This document shows, piece after piece, positions 1 through 11,751 of a stretch of DNA of 64,000 nt. Each line of letters opens with the position of its first letter. The first letter of the stretch is position 1. Where the stretch lies: contig OX344761.1 of the NCBI GenBank assembly GCA_947034895.1, positions 29,338,863-29,402,862 of the forward strand, read 5' to 3'. The notes beneath the pieces were generated by a model, which had not been told where the DNA came from, made no database searches, and was given only the letters and a program-made list of their open reading frames with translations. The stretch is from Rhytidiadelphus loreus. Taxonomy: Eukaryota; Streptophyta; Bryopsida; Hypnales; Hylocomiaceae. The position numbers and the translations under genes were made by a program.

Positions 1-1052
1 CAAGAAGCTCGGCAAGGGGTTTTAAGTGGAAAAATGCAGCGGTGTAGGCAGCATTTGCACGAGATGGTGGATTGTGTATCACGTGGATCCCCGATACGGC
101 GAAAGTGGTGCCCCTTAGTGCTTTTGAACGTGAAGGGGGGTATGCAAAAGTGCGTAAGGTACGCATTGAAGGAATGGATACAATTCCAAGCTACATCACT
201 TTTGCTGGGAAAGTATCCAAGGCAATAAACCCGCGCGAGGGGAGAGCGCAACGATCCATGGAGGCCCTTGCATGCCCCTTGAACCACCCTGGCATCATTA
301 AGTTTTTTGCCATTCATTCTCGCACGAATGAAGCGTACACTTTGTGGTGGAATGGGGGCCATTTGAATGAGTTGAGGCATTTAGATCGTTCTGTATCACC
401 AACCATTGACTGGCATGAAATGCAAAAAGCCACAAGACTTCCTGAAGAGAAACAAAAAGAACTTGGTCTCTTCCGAAGGCACAAGGCAAAGTTGGCATGG
501 GCTTTAGTATATGTGACAAATCTCATGCATAAGTGCCGCGTGCTACACAATGACTTGTCTCCCATGAACATCATGTTGCATTTTCCGGATTATTCAAACG
601 ACATAATCAACATTGGAATTTGTGATTTTGGAATATCAAGTCGTTTTGACGAAAACGCGCCTTCACATTTTGGAAAGCCATCTGAGGCCGAGAGGGATCA
701 ATACCGAGAAGGTCGTTGGTGGGTTGCCCCGGAGTTGTTTTATGCATATGGACCTCCAAATTCCGATACAAGCATACCGATCATGCAACAACGGTATAAA
801 TATACGCAACAGTCAGACTCGTATTCTATTGGGAAGTTGACCGAATGGATGAGAATTGGTGATATGGACGATTGGGACAAGGATTTGTTCAAGAACCGCG
901 AGGGATCAATGTACTTTGGAATGAAGTTGCGTGAACTCGTGAACACTGACCCAAAGAAGAGACCAACGTGTATAGAGATCACAAATTCCCTTATGTCTCC
1001 ACCATGGTCTATGATGCCCTCCGAATTGGTGTTCCCAGACTCACCTTTGTAA
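1..1052 (+). pseudogene. Kinase-like protein gene (E' copy), 5' truncated by window, one in-frame TAG
   Basis: This is the left copy of the kinase gene described at 43097-44762. The reading frame is open from the window edge except for a TAG at 45-47, then runs to TAA at 1050-1052. Visible kinase features are a glycine-rich strand (GGYAKVRKVRIEG), a catalytic loop HNDLSPMNIM, an intact CDFG, and VAPE. The first in-frame start after the TAG would be a TTG at 72, so no credible ATG opens the downstream part. Relative to the right copy there are single-base differences near positions 14 and 136; the latter changes a Glu to Gly only in an overlapping frame. Confidence 0.8.
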
Positions 1053-2815
1053 TAGGATAGTCTAGAGCAAGAGTTTAGTGCTGCAAGCAATGAGCTTGGT
1101 GGCCAATTATGTGTTGCTTACTTTGTAATATTTTCCTATAATATATGAAGGAATTTTATGCTACGCGCCTTGTCTTTAGAAAAACAATTACTCAATGGGC
1201 TATTTGTCAAATTGTATATATTGAATATGGCCTTTTACACATTGTTATGCAAAGTATAACAACTTTTGAATTCAAATGTTCTTGGTCCTTTTTGATTCCG
1301 TAGTATATAATGGACGCAAGGAAAATAAGAAAATGAAAATAAATTAGTTGGTAATTGATGTTGAAGACTTGTATTATTTCTTGAATAAAATGTGCTAGTG
1401 TGCACTTGAAAGGAGTTTTACTTTCATGGTCATTGAATTCAAATAGTTGTTTTTTCAATCCCTAAAAAAATGTAAGTCATACATCATTTACATTCTCTTA
1501 TTATTTTTTCTATTTCCAAAAATAAAAGCAAGTTGGTTTTTTTTTCCTATTTATTCTAATTCAAATATAGGAAACATACATTTTAGACTTTTTTAGACTT
1601 TTCCTTTTTATTCGTACTTTACCTATTTCAAAATAGATGAGAGATGTTTTTTTTATTTATTTAACCTTTTTCGCTCTCTTCCTATTTATTTTATTTGGAA
1701 AAAGGAAGTTCATTGACTTCTTGCGACCCTTTTTTTTTTTTGAGACAATGAAACAAGAGTGGATATTGCAAAAAAGATATGTAGCCATAATCTTTGTCAT
1801 TTATTAAACACGCAATTCGAGAAAACTTGGATGAATTCAATAATAAATGTAAATCTGGTTTTACCATATATATTATTCCTAGTAGCATAATGTTTTCCTA
1901 CCATATTCTTTTTTTTGGTATATGTCATCCAAATTGATAAAAACACACATTCTTTCATAGATGTTTGGAGTATGATATAAGTCCAACAATGACTTTCATT
2001 TATAGATTTGTGTCCGTACAAGAAATTTAGTTATTAGGCATGTAATTTACCAAAATTAGTGTGTGTAACATAGTATGTAATTTGAGTCTACATCCAAAAA
2101 TACATAATGAACATCTCATGTCAAAACAATTACAAAGACATTATTGTTACAATTGCAATGGTTAATACTTAATAATCATAACATTGGTTATTAACAATTG
2201 AATTAGTTATTAACAATAAAATTAGTCATTAACAATGAAATAAGTCATTTACAATAAAATTAAGAATTAACAATGAAATTAATTAATAAGAAAAAAATTA
2301 GTTAACAAGAACTTCTTCTAAAACAATTGCAAAGATTTAACTTTTGTTCAAATAATCAATAAGGAATCCATTTGTACCACAACCGACCTCAACCCTAATG
2401 GCTCCCCAAATATAGTATAAAGTATAAACTAGTATTCCATAAATTTTGCAACACAAATGGGATTGAGCTCACAATCCTTTTTTTTTCCCTTGAGATTTGG
2501 TGCTCAAAAGCAACAAAAAATTTAGGCTAGCTATAAGCTATAGGAATTTTTTAGGAAAATTTTGGATGAAATTGCTAGAAAAACTTCAACTTCTAGAAAA
2601 GTCTTCGATGAAATCGCCACAATGTAAATGAAAATAGAATTTTAGATACTTAGTATCACATTTTCTATCCAATACGTGGATGAATGTTGAAGCTTGGAGC
2701 CCCTCCGTAACATTTAGTATTGCCACTTTCCCAGCGCAAGGAAAAATGGAAAAAAATATCACAATCTATAAACATGTACTAAGAAAGAAATGAAAAGTCC
2801 ATGCATTAATAGATG
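1053..2815. other. AT-rich non-coding spacer in E'
   Basis: This stretch is poly-A/T rich with small direct repeats, for example repeated 'ttaacaatgaaatta'-like units at about 2180-2300. Open frames here are short and none resembles a protein. The same sequence is at 41336-43096 in the other copy. I see nothing else in it. Confidence 0.6.
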
Positions 2816-3180
2816 GACCTGCTGTCGCCCAGGACCCGCGGTCGCCTTTGCAAAGTGGACCCGTGGTCGTCCTGGACCCGTGGTCGCCTAGGACCCGCAG
2901 TCGCCCTGGACCCGAAGTCGCCCTGGACCCGCGGTCGCCCACTCGCCTGGGCTCCTTCGATCCGCGGTCGCGTTGGAGCACCTGTCCAGACCCGCAGTCG
3001 CCCCACTCTAGGACCCGCGGTCGCCCTCGAGCACTTGCGCAGTTGCGCTGACCCGCAGTCGCCCCACTTCCGGACCCGCGGTCGCCCTGGAGCACTGGGC
3101 TGACCCGCACTCGCCCCACTTCAGGACCCACACGCGCCCCAGGGCGACCTCGGGTACATCAGCGTTCTCCTCCACCCGCA
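2816..3180. repeat. GC-rich short-motif tandem array (E type), before the WCHI coiled-coil gene
   Basis: Degenerate units of GACCCGCGGTCGCCC are joined by variable linkers of about 5-25 bp. The motif reads in the sense direction of the gene starting at 3471. The array is CpG-dense in otherwise AT-rich DNA. Open frames across it are translations of the repeat, not genes. The mirror copy is at 40969-41335. Confidence 0.85.
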
Positions 3181-3470
3181 GTCGCCATTAAATTTTCCCT
3201 GGCATTCTGCGCACTGTCTTTCACCTGCTGACGTGGCTGAATGCGTGCACAGAAGCTAGGGGTTTGAGTTGTGGGGGGGGATTTTTGTCCCTTTGCACGG
3301 CTCATTTTATTCACGCTTGGATGACATAGGGTGTTTCACGAGAACATTGTATTTTTGTAAATGTTAAATGTGATAGGATTACGTTTAGCATTTTTTACAC
3401 CTACAGTTTAGGCTTGCAACCCTAAACCGCATAGTACTTAGTTGGCTACTTTTGAGACGAAGTGATCGTT

Positions 3471-4961
3471 ATGGAGGGCGAGGACTCTCAACCGCCACAC
3501 GGTATGTCAAGATACCGACTTCGGCTCAACAAAAAGGCGGTTCGTGACAAGGATCGTAAAAGGAGCGGCAAACCTCGCAAGAAGCGTGTACCCATCTTGT
3601 TGCATCCAAAGATGAAGGCCTTTTTGGGATGGGAAGTAGAACCAGAGCCTTGGACATATGAAACTGTAAACAAATATGTGGATTGGTGCCACATCAACAA
3701 GTTGTTCCCATTTTGGCGACACCCTTTGCACGTGAAGTCTAATAAGGCAAATTTGGCTTACTGCAAGAGTGTTGTCTTCCAGCGAAGGTGTTTGGAAGTA
3801 TGGCAGCAACTCTATTTGGAGTCCCAGCCTTACCGAAATGACAACTTCTCTTTCTATCTTGTGCAAATGGTGTACGTTGAAGTTCAATTGAAGAAAAAGG
3901 TAGATTGGACAACCTTGAAGGAGCTTCCTATCGGTGACCGCCCGGACAGACCGATAGTGCTGGATGAAGAAGGACTTCTTCAAGCAAATCAGAAGCTTTT
4001 AGAGGCAAAGCCTGGCAAGTTGGCTGTTGGTGATGACCAAGTTCAATGGTCTTCAACTTCTAGCTCAGATGAGCACACTCACGAATACGATGGATATTCT
4101 TTTGAGAGTGACAACGAAGACATTGGCAAAGAAAAACAAGAGGCGGCTGAAGACGTTCAAGTTGACAAGAAGGGCAAGAGGAAGCTTGAGGAGCCGCAAT
4201 CATTGTCCAAGATTCAAAAACAAAGCGAAGATGTTCATGTACCGATCAATGTGGACCGTTCTGGTGCAGACATTGGGTCTAGCGGAAGTAGTGACAATGA
4301 TTCGGAAGACAATTTGGAGATGTTGGGCACTAAGATCGAAAGTGCACGAGCAGCTTTGACTTCAACAGTAGCGGATCTTATGAATTTGAAAGAGAAGGTA
4401 CAACATCTTCCAGTGAATCCAACTGTTGTGGATGGGTTGAAGAAGGAGTTAGAGGCGACTGAAAACGCCATTGCTGAAAATGAGAAGATTTACTCTAAGT
4501 TAAACAAAAGTAGAGTAAATTATTTCAAGAAGATCGAAGACGGGCGAGCACACATTTCCGATGATTTAGCGGTGCTTCAAAATAAACTTGATCTTTTGCA
4601 ACGTGATAAATGGTCCCATCAAAGCGAAAGGAGAAGCTTGAATCTTCAAATACGTGAGCTAGAGATGGAATATTATGATGATGCCTTAAAAGAAGCCAAA
4701 AAAGAGGGCATCTTGGCTTTAGCTCCGGATTATGGTAGCAATACAGAAGAAAGAGCAACGCTTTTTTATTTGGTGAAGCTATTGGAGAAAAAACAAGAGT
4801 TGTTGCACGAGGGCATATTGGACTTGGAGCGCCACATCCTTTATTTTAAGGAATGGCGCAAGTGGGCCTATGAAGGCATAGGTGCCACCCATGCGGAACT
4901 TCAAAGAATGAGACCGGAGCCCAAAGAAAGTGACTTTGTGAATAGTGAAAAAAATGCTTAG
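3471..4961 (+). CDS. WCHI-domain coiled-coil protein (E' copy)
   Basis: This is an intact 496-residue frame and the protein is identical to the copy at 39188-40678. I chose the ATG at 3471 because the frame opens three codons earlier with GTG. A basic N-terminus (about residues 20-42) leads into the WCHI domain (about 50-165: W-x-YETVNKYVDWCHINKLFP, then NKANL, an RRCLEVWQQLY helix, and VDWTT). An acidic Ser-rich linker follows and then a long coiled coil (about 285-450). It ends with TAG. The family is not one I recognise; function is unknown. The array at 2816-3180 lies just upstream. Confidence 0.8.
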   Translation: MEGEDSQPPHGMSRYRLRLNKKAVRDKDRKRSGKPRKKRVPILLHPKMKAFLGWEVEPEPWTYETVNKYVDWCHINKLFPFWRHPLHVKSNKANLAYCKSVVFQRRCLEVWQQLYLESQPYRNDNFSFYLVQMVYVEVQLKKKVDWTTLKELPIGDRPDRPIVLDEEGLLQANQKLLEAKPGKLAVGDDQVQWSSTSSSDEHTHEYDGYSFESDNEDIGKEKQEAAEDVQVDKKGKRKLEEPQSLSKIQKQSEDVHVPINVDRSGADIGSSGSSDNDSEDNLEMLGTKIESARAALTSTVADLMNLKEKVQHLPVNPTVVDGLKKELEATENAIAENEKIYSKLNKSRVNYFKKIEDGRAHISDDLAVLQNKLDLLQRDKWSHQSERRSLNLQIRELEMEYYDDALKEAKKEGILALAPDYGSNTEERATLFYLVKLLEKKQELLHEGILDLERHILYFKEWRKWAYEGIGATHAELQRMRPEPKESDFVNSEKNA

Positions 4962-6632
4962 TGGTTGGATCTAGTGTGGTAGAAAAAAACAATTTGGCCT
5001 TCCAATTTTTGATTTTCCAAAGGTTTTGTGGAATAAAGAAATTCACACCTTTGTTTTTGAAATGTACATATGTTTTTATTATATTTTGAATACGAGGGCT
5101 ATGAATTTGGTGTCTTTGCAAGAATGGATGTCAGAGATGGTACCTACGGGCTGAAATTTGGGACTGAATTTTTGAAACTTTATTTGAAGATAGAAAAAAC
5201 GATTACCTTGTGGTAATATAACTTTTTTTCCAATCGGTGCCCGGGAACAAAAGTTATGCCCATATAGTCCAAACTCCAAAGCAGGGGAGAATGGGCAGCA
5301 AAAAAATGTGACAAGCATTTGAATTTATTTTTCTAAGTTTTTTTCCCTCATAGATTATAATTTTGTCTATCCGGAAAGCTTTTTTTCATTTCATTTGGAT
5401 ATTTTATGAGAAAGTTATGGACAATCTTGTTTATTGGGCAATTAGAGCTTCTGGTGGGAAAAATACCTTGTAAGATTAATTTAGGAACGCAATTTTGGCA
5501 ATTGTTCAAGAAAAGAAGTTTGACATGGTTTAGTTTGCTTGCAACAACAATTTGACCATGGGGATTAGTGCATTTTAATTCTATCTTAGAAAGAAAATAG
5601 ATTTTCATTCAATCTCATATGTACTTCTATTCTACAAGTTTTTTAAGAATGAAAATTAAGTTTTTTTGAAAACCTTTTTTTTATTTAGACTCTCAACTCA
5701 ATTCTCCACTATACTTGTTTAAAGCTCAAAACTCTGTAGTGCAAGAAATTAAAGTGAAAAATGTTAAAAGTCAAATAATGTAGTCCAGCAATGTGCTGAA
5801 AAAATTGTTTTTTTCACTCTAAATGCGGATATCTTGCAATCTGTAAGATGAAAAATTCTGAAATTTTTTCCACACATTCTCATACTAGTAAGGTGTAAGA
5901 TCCTATGGTTATGTGTGGGAAAAAAACAATTTTCAAAAACAATTTTGGATACTTTAAGAAATTGTTGAGTAGAAGTAGGTAAGATGTAGTTGTAAAATTT
6001 AAATAATGAATATCTCTAAAATGAAATGAAAATGGTGAGAGTGTGCTATCAAGTGAAGTTAACTATGTGACCGGACCTAATTTTTTTTTAGATTGTAGAA
6101 ATTGCCTGGAGAAACAAATCCTACAAGCAACTTTTAAAAGAAGAAGCTGTAGACTCAAGTTGCCCGCCAAACAAAATGGTCCATAACTTTCTCATAAAAA
6201 ATCTGAATGGAATGAATCAAATTTTTCCATGTAAACAAAAACATGTTGTATGAGAAAAAAATCCAAAAGGAAAAAATTCATTAAAAGATTTGAAGATAGC
6301 AATTTTGTGGGGACCGTGTATGGAATCATTGTGCGAGGCATTACAACAAATGTATTTGCATTTCACCAATTACATTTTAGGCTACAAATGTATAAGTATG
6401 CCCAAACCTTCAAAACCAAAGCAATAGAAGGTTGTTGTCCATAAGCATAGTAGTACAATACACAGCCAAGGCGGTATAGTTTTAGAAGCCAACATCTTAA
6501 CCCTAACTTTTGCTAGAGTACTACATTGTGCGAGTATGGATATACTATGGCCCTTATACTATGGGCCTTACATCTTGTATACTACTACGATTAACTAGAA
6601 CCACCGTTGAAGTAAGTATCTCATAGAAATAT
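4962..6632. other. AT-rich spacer between convergent genes of E', with a dispersed conserved block
   Basis: No gene is visible. About 5150-5330 holds a block (core 'tttcagcccgtaggtacc', 'aagttatgcccatat') that recurs, diverged, near 14150-14290 and 61700-61920. A related 'cataactttctcataaaa...aatggaatgaatcaaa' phrase occurs near 5400, 6180-6240 and 21700-21750. The mirror region is 37516-39187. Confidence 0.6.
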
Positions 6633-9134
6633 TTAGTTCAAGTCCATTGGATTGTTCTGAGAACCACTCGTTGCACCTTGTTCGTAATCATTGGACTCTC
6701 CAACAACGAGTTTCTTCTTAGCACGAGTCCTTGAAGCAGGTCCATTTGCTTCTAAAATAGATTCCAAGACATTGGAGTTCTTGAGAGCTTCAAGTGTCCT
6801 TTTAGTTTGCGGAGAGTGTAACTCCAATAGATAATCGAGTGCTTGGCTTTGATAATAAGGCCCGTATGTTGAGTCGAGGTAAGCCATACTATTCAAGTCT
6901 TTTGGAGTGGCATTTTCATCACGATTAGCCCCTTGTTCACCTTCAAAATTCCAACGGTGTCCTTCCGGATGAGCACCCCACTTGAAGGTTTGGGATGTCT
7001 TATCAAAATATCCACCAAGGCATTGAAAAAAACCCGCCCTCTTCCCTGCATTGTGAGCTCCTTTTCCCATAAGGTTGAATGCCACTCTTAGAATTTCACG
7101 CGGGTCCGTTTCCCAATTCAATTGTGAGGCAGCAGCTCCCATTTCTTGATCATGTAGGCCTTCTCGCCAACTCCAAAGCAAGTCTCGTCCCCAAAATCGT
7201 GTCTCTGCCGTCGTGTCTCTATTGTGTTCCCAAGAAGGTGGCATGTAAGTCATCAAGTTGAACATGGTATACAAGTGATCATGGAATGGTGCTGCACAAA
7301 TCACACATCGTCGTCTAATCAGACATTGTGTGATGAGACACTGAGGATGGTACACATGTGTACATGATCCAAGTGCCCATCCTCCTTCTGGCCCAAATTG
7401 TTCTAGACATATGGGGCATTTGGTATGATCCAAGACGAAATGAGCTGGCTTTAGCCACAATAGACTTTGGTCTTTTTCGTTGAAGTGACTAGACATCTGA
7501 TTTCCATGGTCCCAACCATTTTGTGCCCAGTCTATGACATTTTTTTCCGCCACGTCAAGCATGGACATGTTATCCGGAAACATGTCCTCCATCAATGCCC
7601 ATGATGTCAATCCATTCTCTCATTTAGGGGCATTTGCTACAAAGTTCTTCGAAACTTTGTCTAGCTCTTTCGCAACTTGTTGAGATCGATCCACGGAGAG
7701 AATGCACGCGACCTTCCAATGATAGTATGTTGCTGCCAACACTGCCAACTTCTCTCGAAGCATTCTATTTTCCTCAGCCAAATCAAGTTCCTTTGATGAT
7801 TGTAGATGTAGAATGGCAGGAAACGAAAGTGAATCCTGAGTCCCTTGCAAACCATCAACGTGCGGATTGCTAGAATCTCTTGAGACGAACGGAAGTGGTG
7901 CCATTGGAAGAATTGAAGAACGCTTCGTACGCTTGGCAGGGGGAGAAAGGTGAATGACATCGCTGGTGAGGTCCCCAACAAGCTTGTCCAAGTGATGTGG
8001 ATCCTGCTCAACAAAGGTTTCGTCCATGTCCGACAATGTGAAAGTCTGACGCTCTTTTTCTCGAAGGCCTTGTAATTCTTTGGATTGTTGAGAAATGAGA
8101 GCATTTTTTTGTTCACATGTAGACCGCCATTTCTTCACATCACCTTCTAAGGTTGCAATTTGTGCATCCTTGGTCTTCAAGAGGTCGAGAGCCTTCGCCA
8201 ACGTCATCGCATTGTGAACAACATTAGATTCAGACTGTGGAATGGGAATGTGACTTGTGGCACATACGGGTGAGTCGTCACTTAAAGCAAAGTCGAAGAC
8301 GTTGCTGGCGTCTTGTGGTGGCAAGATTGGAGTCGCAATTGTGGTTGAGGCTGATGCCAATCTAATTTTCGTGGTGGACCGTCGCACCTTGGCAAGATGT
8401 TTCATCTTCTTTCCCTACGATGATGAAGCGGCTTGAACATTTGGATCTGGAACTGGAACTGGAACTTGGACGGGGGTGATAATCTGCTCCTTCACTCGTA
8501 CAAGCTTAGGAATCCGTGTGCCATCTGAATCATTATCCTCTTCTGATTCTTCCATGTCCACCTCTTGAGTTTCTTTGTTTTGTGGATCACTTCGAAAAGG
8601 CCCAAGTCCACCCTCCGGAAATTTCAGAACCCCTCTTGGAATTATTCCAACTTCTGGACGCTCCACGTAGGTACTTTCTTTGATCGTGGTCCAATCAACT
8701 TGTTTGTTCAAGGCGACCTCAACATAGGCACCTCTAGCAATGAACAAAGGGGCCTCATTCCTATCTACAAAAGGGGTTTTGTAGAGGACCTGCCACAATT
8801 CTAAACACCTTCGTATGAAAGCTGGATTTTCACAATACTTCAAATTTGCCTTGTTATTGTGTCGGTTGTGATGATGGCGCCATGCCGGAAAGAACTTCCC
8901 GATGTGACACCATTCAATGTAGTCTTCGCACACCTGCATACTCCAAGGCTCTGGCTCCTCGTTCCACTCTTTGAAAGCTAGGTGGTTATCATTGTTCAAC
9001 ACATGCCATCGCTTCTTGTGAATGTTACCCCTCCTTTTTCTAGTCTTGTCTTTGGCAGCCTTCCTAATTGCACCAGGAGTGCGTACAGTGGAAAAAACCG
9101 GAAGGGACCCATCACTGCTACCTCCAGTTGCCAT
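6633..9134 (-). pseudogene. WCHI-RING protein gene (E' copy), two in-frame stops
   Basis: This mirrors 35014-37515 and is described there. One reading frame of 834 codons runs from ATG (9134) to TAA (6633) and is interrupted only by TAG at 8415-8417 and TGA at 7620-7622. The three pieces read separately would be 239, 261 and 325 residues, but only the first has a convincing upstream promoter. The third would have to start at a TTG. This argues for one ancestral protein with an N-terminal WCHI domain, a coiled-coil middle and a C-terminal RING-H2 finger. Confidence 0.75.
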
Positions 9135-9288
9135 GAGATTTGCGGACGTCGCAAAATTCTAAGAACCAAATGATAGCAAAAAATAGTATATATATTATCC
9201 AAAAGGGTCACGCATGCAGCCAACAAAGGTTGCAAGACAGAAAGCCTCAATGGAAAATGAAGGTGATAGCATGATGATGGGCTACTGG

Positions 9289-9296
9289 CTATATAG
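9289..9296 (-). promoter_or_regulatory. TATA box of the WCHI-RING gene (E' copy)
   Basis: CTATATAG on the minus strand, 155 bp upstream of the ATG at 9134 and directly beside the gene-proximal end of the tandem array. Identical to 34852-34859. Confidence 0.6.
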
Positions 9297-9299
9297 GGC

Positions 9300-9740
9300 G
9301 AGTGACTTCGGTCTAGGGGGGCGAGTACGGATAGGGCAACTGCGTATCCAGCGACTGCGGGTCTGGGTAGGGCGACTGCGGGTCCGACGTGGGCGACAAC
9401 GGGTCTCGAGAGGGCGACAGCGGGTCCAAATTGGGCGACTTCGGGTCCACCACCGGGTCTAGGTACCTTTTGCGCACCCGCGGTCGCCCACCCAAGAACA
9501 CTTCCTGAACCCGCGGTCTCCTTGCCAAACCCGCAGTCGCCCACCCGCGGTCTCCCTCAGAAATCTGCAGTCGCCCACCTGCAGTCGCCCTCGCCCACCC
9601 GTAGTCGCCCACCCGCAGTCGCCCTCGTCCACCCACAGTCGCCCACACACAGTCGCCCTCTTCCACCCGCAGTCGCCCACACGCAGTCGCCCTTGTCGAC
9701 CCGCAGTCGCCCACACGCAGTCGCCCCTACCCGCAGTCTC
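9300..9740. repeat. Subterminal tandem array of E' (two opposed motif orientations)
   Basis: The gene-proximal part (about 9310-9460) carries the motif sense to the WCHI-RING gene. The distal part (about 9475-9735) carries it in the opposite sense, reading outward to the terminus. Units are about 15-20 bp. The other copy (34330-34835) has three extra 20-bp units. Apparent proteins here are repeat translations. Confidence 0.85.
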
Positions 9741-9918
9741 CTATCCGTACGCGCCCTCCAGTTTGCCAAGTGGATGCCATGTGGCATCCACTTGGAGGGG
9801 GGTAATTTCCTGTAAAGTCAAAGGTAAATTTGACTTTTCGTGACGTCGCGCGGGCTCTACTAGACGTCGCGCGACGTTTGTCTGTTGCGGTGTCGCGCTG
9901 TCGCAGCGAACAACCCTG
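9741..9918 (-). repeat. E' terminus: GACGTCGCG-rich subterminal segment and terminal inverted repeat
   Basis: After the array comes a segment with several GACGTCGCG/CGCGACGTC palindromic motifs (9841-9880), ending in ACAACCCTG at 9910-9918. Reverse-complemented, this is CAGGGTTGT, a typical hAT-type end. The other E end (56601-56778) has the same layout and the same 9-bp tip but is otherwise diverged. Confidence 0.8.
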
Positions 9919-9926
9919 CTATTGCC
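9919..9926. other. Half of an 8-bp target-site duplication (partner at 56779-56786)
   Basis: CTATTGCC follows the E' terminus. Its exact reverse complement GGCAATAG follows the other E terminus at 56778. In normal configuration both flanks of one hAT insertion would be direct repeats on the same strand, so this half has been inverted. Confidence 0.85.
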
Positions 9927-11435
9927 TGCTTTGAGGTTGCTAAGGAGTCACATGAGGTCCTCCAGTGGTTGTTTAAACAGACACAGTTTCCAGCATTGAT
10001 TAAGGCACAAGAGGGGGGGCAGCTATTAAATGTTGACGGTATTGGCAACTTCAAAGTACAGTGGCATTTGTCTGCGGATATGAAGACCATCAAATGCCTG
10101 TACGGATTGAAGCATGGAGCCAATGCCATTCATTCTTGCATCTATTGTAACCAAGCGCGGACAAAGCCAGTGGTGGGAACATCGGCAAGTGCTACTTCAG
10201 AGGCTAGGAGAAGAAAGCATACGTGGCATGGAGGTCTATTTGCTGGTAATGTCCTCTCGAAACCAGTATCCATTGAAGAAGAATCTCGATGGAAACCTAT
10301 TTTGCCCATCCCACTTGAGAGGGTGCATATTTGTACACTGCATGCTTTAACAAGGATGATGGAGAAAATCCTTCACTTGCACTTCATGTTCATTTGGAAC
10401 ATGGAGAATGAGGCCCGTCAACAAGTTGCTATAGAAAATATGGAGAGGACGTTGTCAGCAGCCGGGCTTCATGGTGGCAACGTGCGCATAATGAAGGACA
10501 CAGTGCTCAATGGTGCTTCCAACAGTGTCCCTGTCAAACCCTCCCTCAGTGGCGTGACTGCTGGTAGGATGTTCCAACCATCCACTTAGTCAGGGCAAGA
10601 TCAAGTTTGGAAGGACATCTTGCGCTCAGAAAACAACACACTCAATCAAGGTAGGCAATATCTTGAACGAGTAGAAATGTGGAAAGCGTTGGAAACAATA
10701 TATCCATATTTGGTCGGTTTGTCTTTGGATCAAGAGCAAATTGACACTTTCAAGGGCAAGATTGAGACTTGGGGGCGCCTTTATGTTAAGTGCTTTGGAG
10801 AAGACCACGTCACTCATTATATGGTAAGTTCTGAACATGCATGGTAACTCTTTTTCAGGGTGATGTTGGAATTAAAATGGAAGTTATGCTTTCTATGGTT
10901 TAGTGTTTACTGTTGCGTATTGCTAAAGTAACTAAACTGTTTCGGAATGATTCAAATGTAGGGTGCCATTTTCTTAAGGATGTGTGACTAATTTGGGTCA
11001 TTTTTGTCTTTGAAGCATAACCTTGTGCGGCATGGTCCATGGTATGTGCAAACATATGGGAGCCTTGCTGTTTGGAACAACCAAGGGATGGAAAAATCCC
11101 ATCATGCAGCGAAGGCGGCTAATCAACATCACACTCAGCATGGTGGCACCAAAGATAGAACAAGTGCCATCGTGCAACAATATCAACATTGGTATAGAAA
11201 CATTCAACATAGATTTGCAAAGAAGGTGGACTTGCTAGAATCGAGGAACATCAAGACAGTGCACAATGACCCTACAATGGCTACCCAGTTGCAGAAGAAG
11301 AGGATGGCCTATAGTACATCAAACGGGCTAGATGCAGCTAGAAGGTGGAGGGAGAATAGAACACGAAAAGGGAGAGCTTGGGTGAGAGTTGCAGCAGAGG
11401 AGGGTGTTGAAGACAATGACATGAACAGCCTCTAG
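9919..11435 (+). pseudogene. Gene G, 3' half (large spliced protein of unknown function), split by E
   Basis: The frame enters from the E junction as PIACFEVAKESHEV and continues the frame that ends ...ETEIWPIA at 56779 on the other strand. The open frame extending upstream to 9885 is only read-through into the E terminus. An in-frame TAG lies at 10587-10589, with coding character continuing in the same frame. An intron at 10824-11015 (ATG|GTAAGT ... TTGAAG|CATAAC) joins VTHYM to HNLVRHGPWYV in phase 0. The last exon ends at TAG 11433-11435. Visible features are a CIYC zinc-knuckle-like pair and a ..YGSLAVWNNQGMEKSHHAAK.. segment. It reminds me of multicopy proteins of unknown function in other eukaryotes, possibly transposon-derived, but I cannot name the family. 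Confidence 0.75.
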
Positions 11436-11751
11436 AATCGGAGTATTGAAGCAAGGTAGTTGTTGACAACGTACTCGAATTAGATGAACCATGTAGAAGC
11501 ATCTGACATGTAGGAGTTTGGACATATAAGTTACAATAGTGATGTTGAAAACACTAAATGTTAACATTATATATTCTAGAATTCAAATGTTCAAAACTAT
11601 CCATTTTCACAACTGTCACTTGTGAAGAGTTGTACATGCTTATATCATTGAGCATGATAGTGCAAGTTTGAAGTAAGTTAAAACTTAAAGTATACTAGAA
11701 ACACTACTTTGGACCAGTCCCCATTTGAAATCCTGCAGCATTCAGCCATTG
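11436..11751. other. Short spacer between gene G and RING gene 1
   Basis: AT-rich; no gene or repeat structure recognised. The in-frame extension of the neighbouring minus-strand exon (to about 11700) ends here. Confidence 0.5.

Larger units (their letters stand above)
1..9918 (-). mobile_element. Element E' (giant hAT-type element), inverted partial copy
   Basis: This is a near-identical reverse-complement copy of 34170-44148: paired coordinates sum to 44148-44149 (44088 beyond the array-length difference). It carries the same kinase, WCHI coiled-coil and WCHI-RING genes. Its terminus CAACCCTG ends at 9918. The window start cuts it inside the kinase gene, so more than half lies outside. Visible differences from the other copy are SNPs near 14, 136 and 3797, a 1-bp T deletion near 5210, and three fewer 20-bp units in the terminal array. 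The terminus motif faces the window centre, so E' extends to the left. Confidence 0.9.

Noticed and set aside
7620..8405. Three separate genes (239, 261, 325 residues) in place of one WCHI-RING gene
   Set aside because: All three share one frame separated only by single stop codons, the third lacks an ATG at its start, and the F homologue has the equivalent parts in one frame with a different single stop.
9313..9787. Open frames for Gly/Arg/Asp-rich or Pro/Ser/Arg-rich proteins in the arrays (also at 2766-3131, 34273-34835, 41018-41383)
   Set aside because: They are open in several frames on both strands because the array unit lacks stops; they are repeat translations without start context.
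9885..9918. N-terminus MRCRAVAANN of gene G (and the frames crossing 34170 and 56778)
   Set aside because: These residues are encoded by the E terminus itself; the open frames merely read across the insertion junctions.
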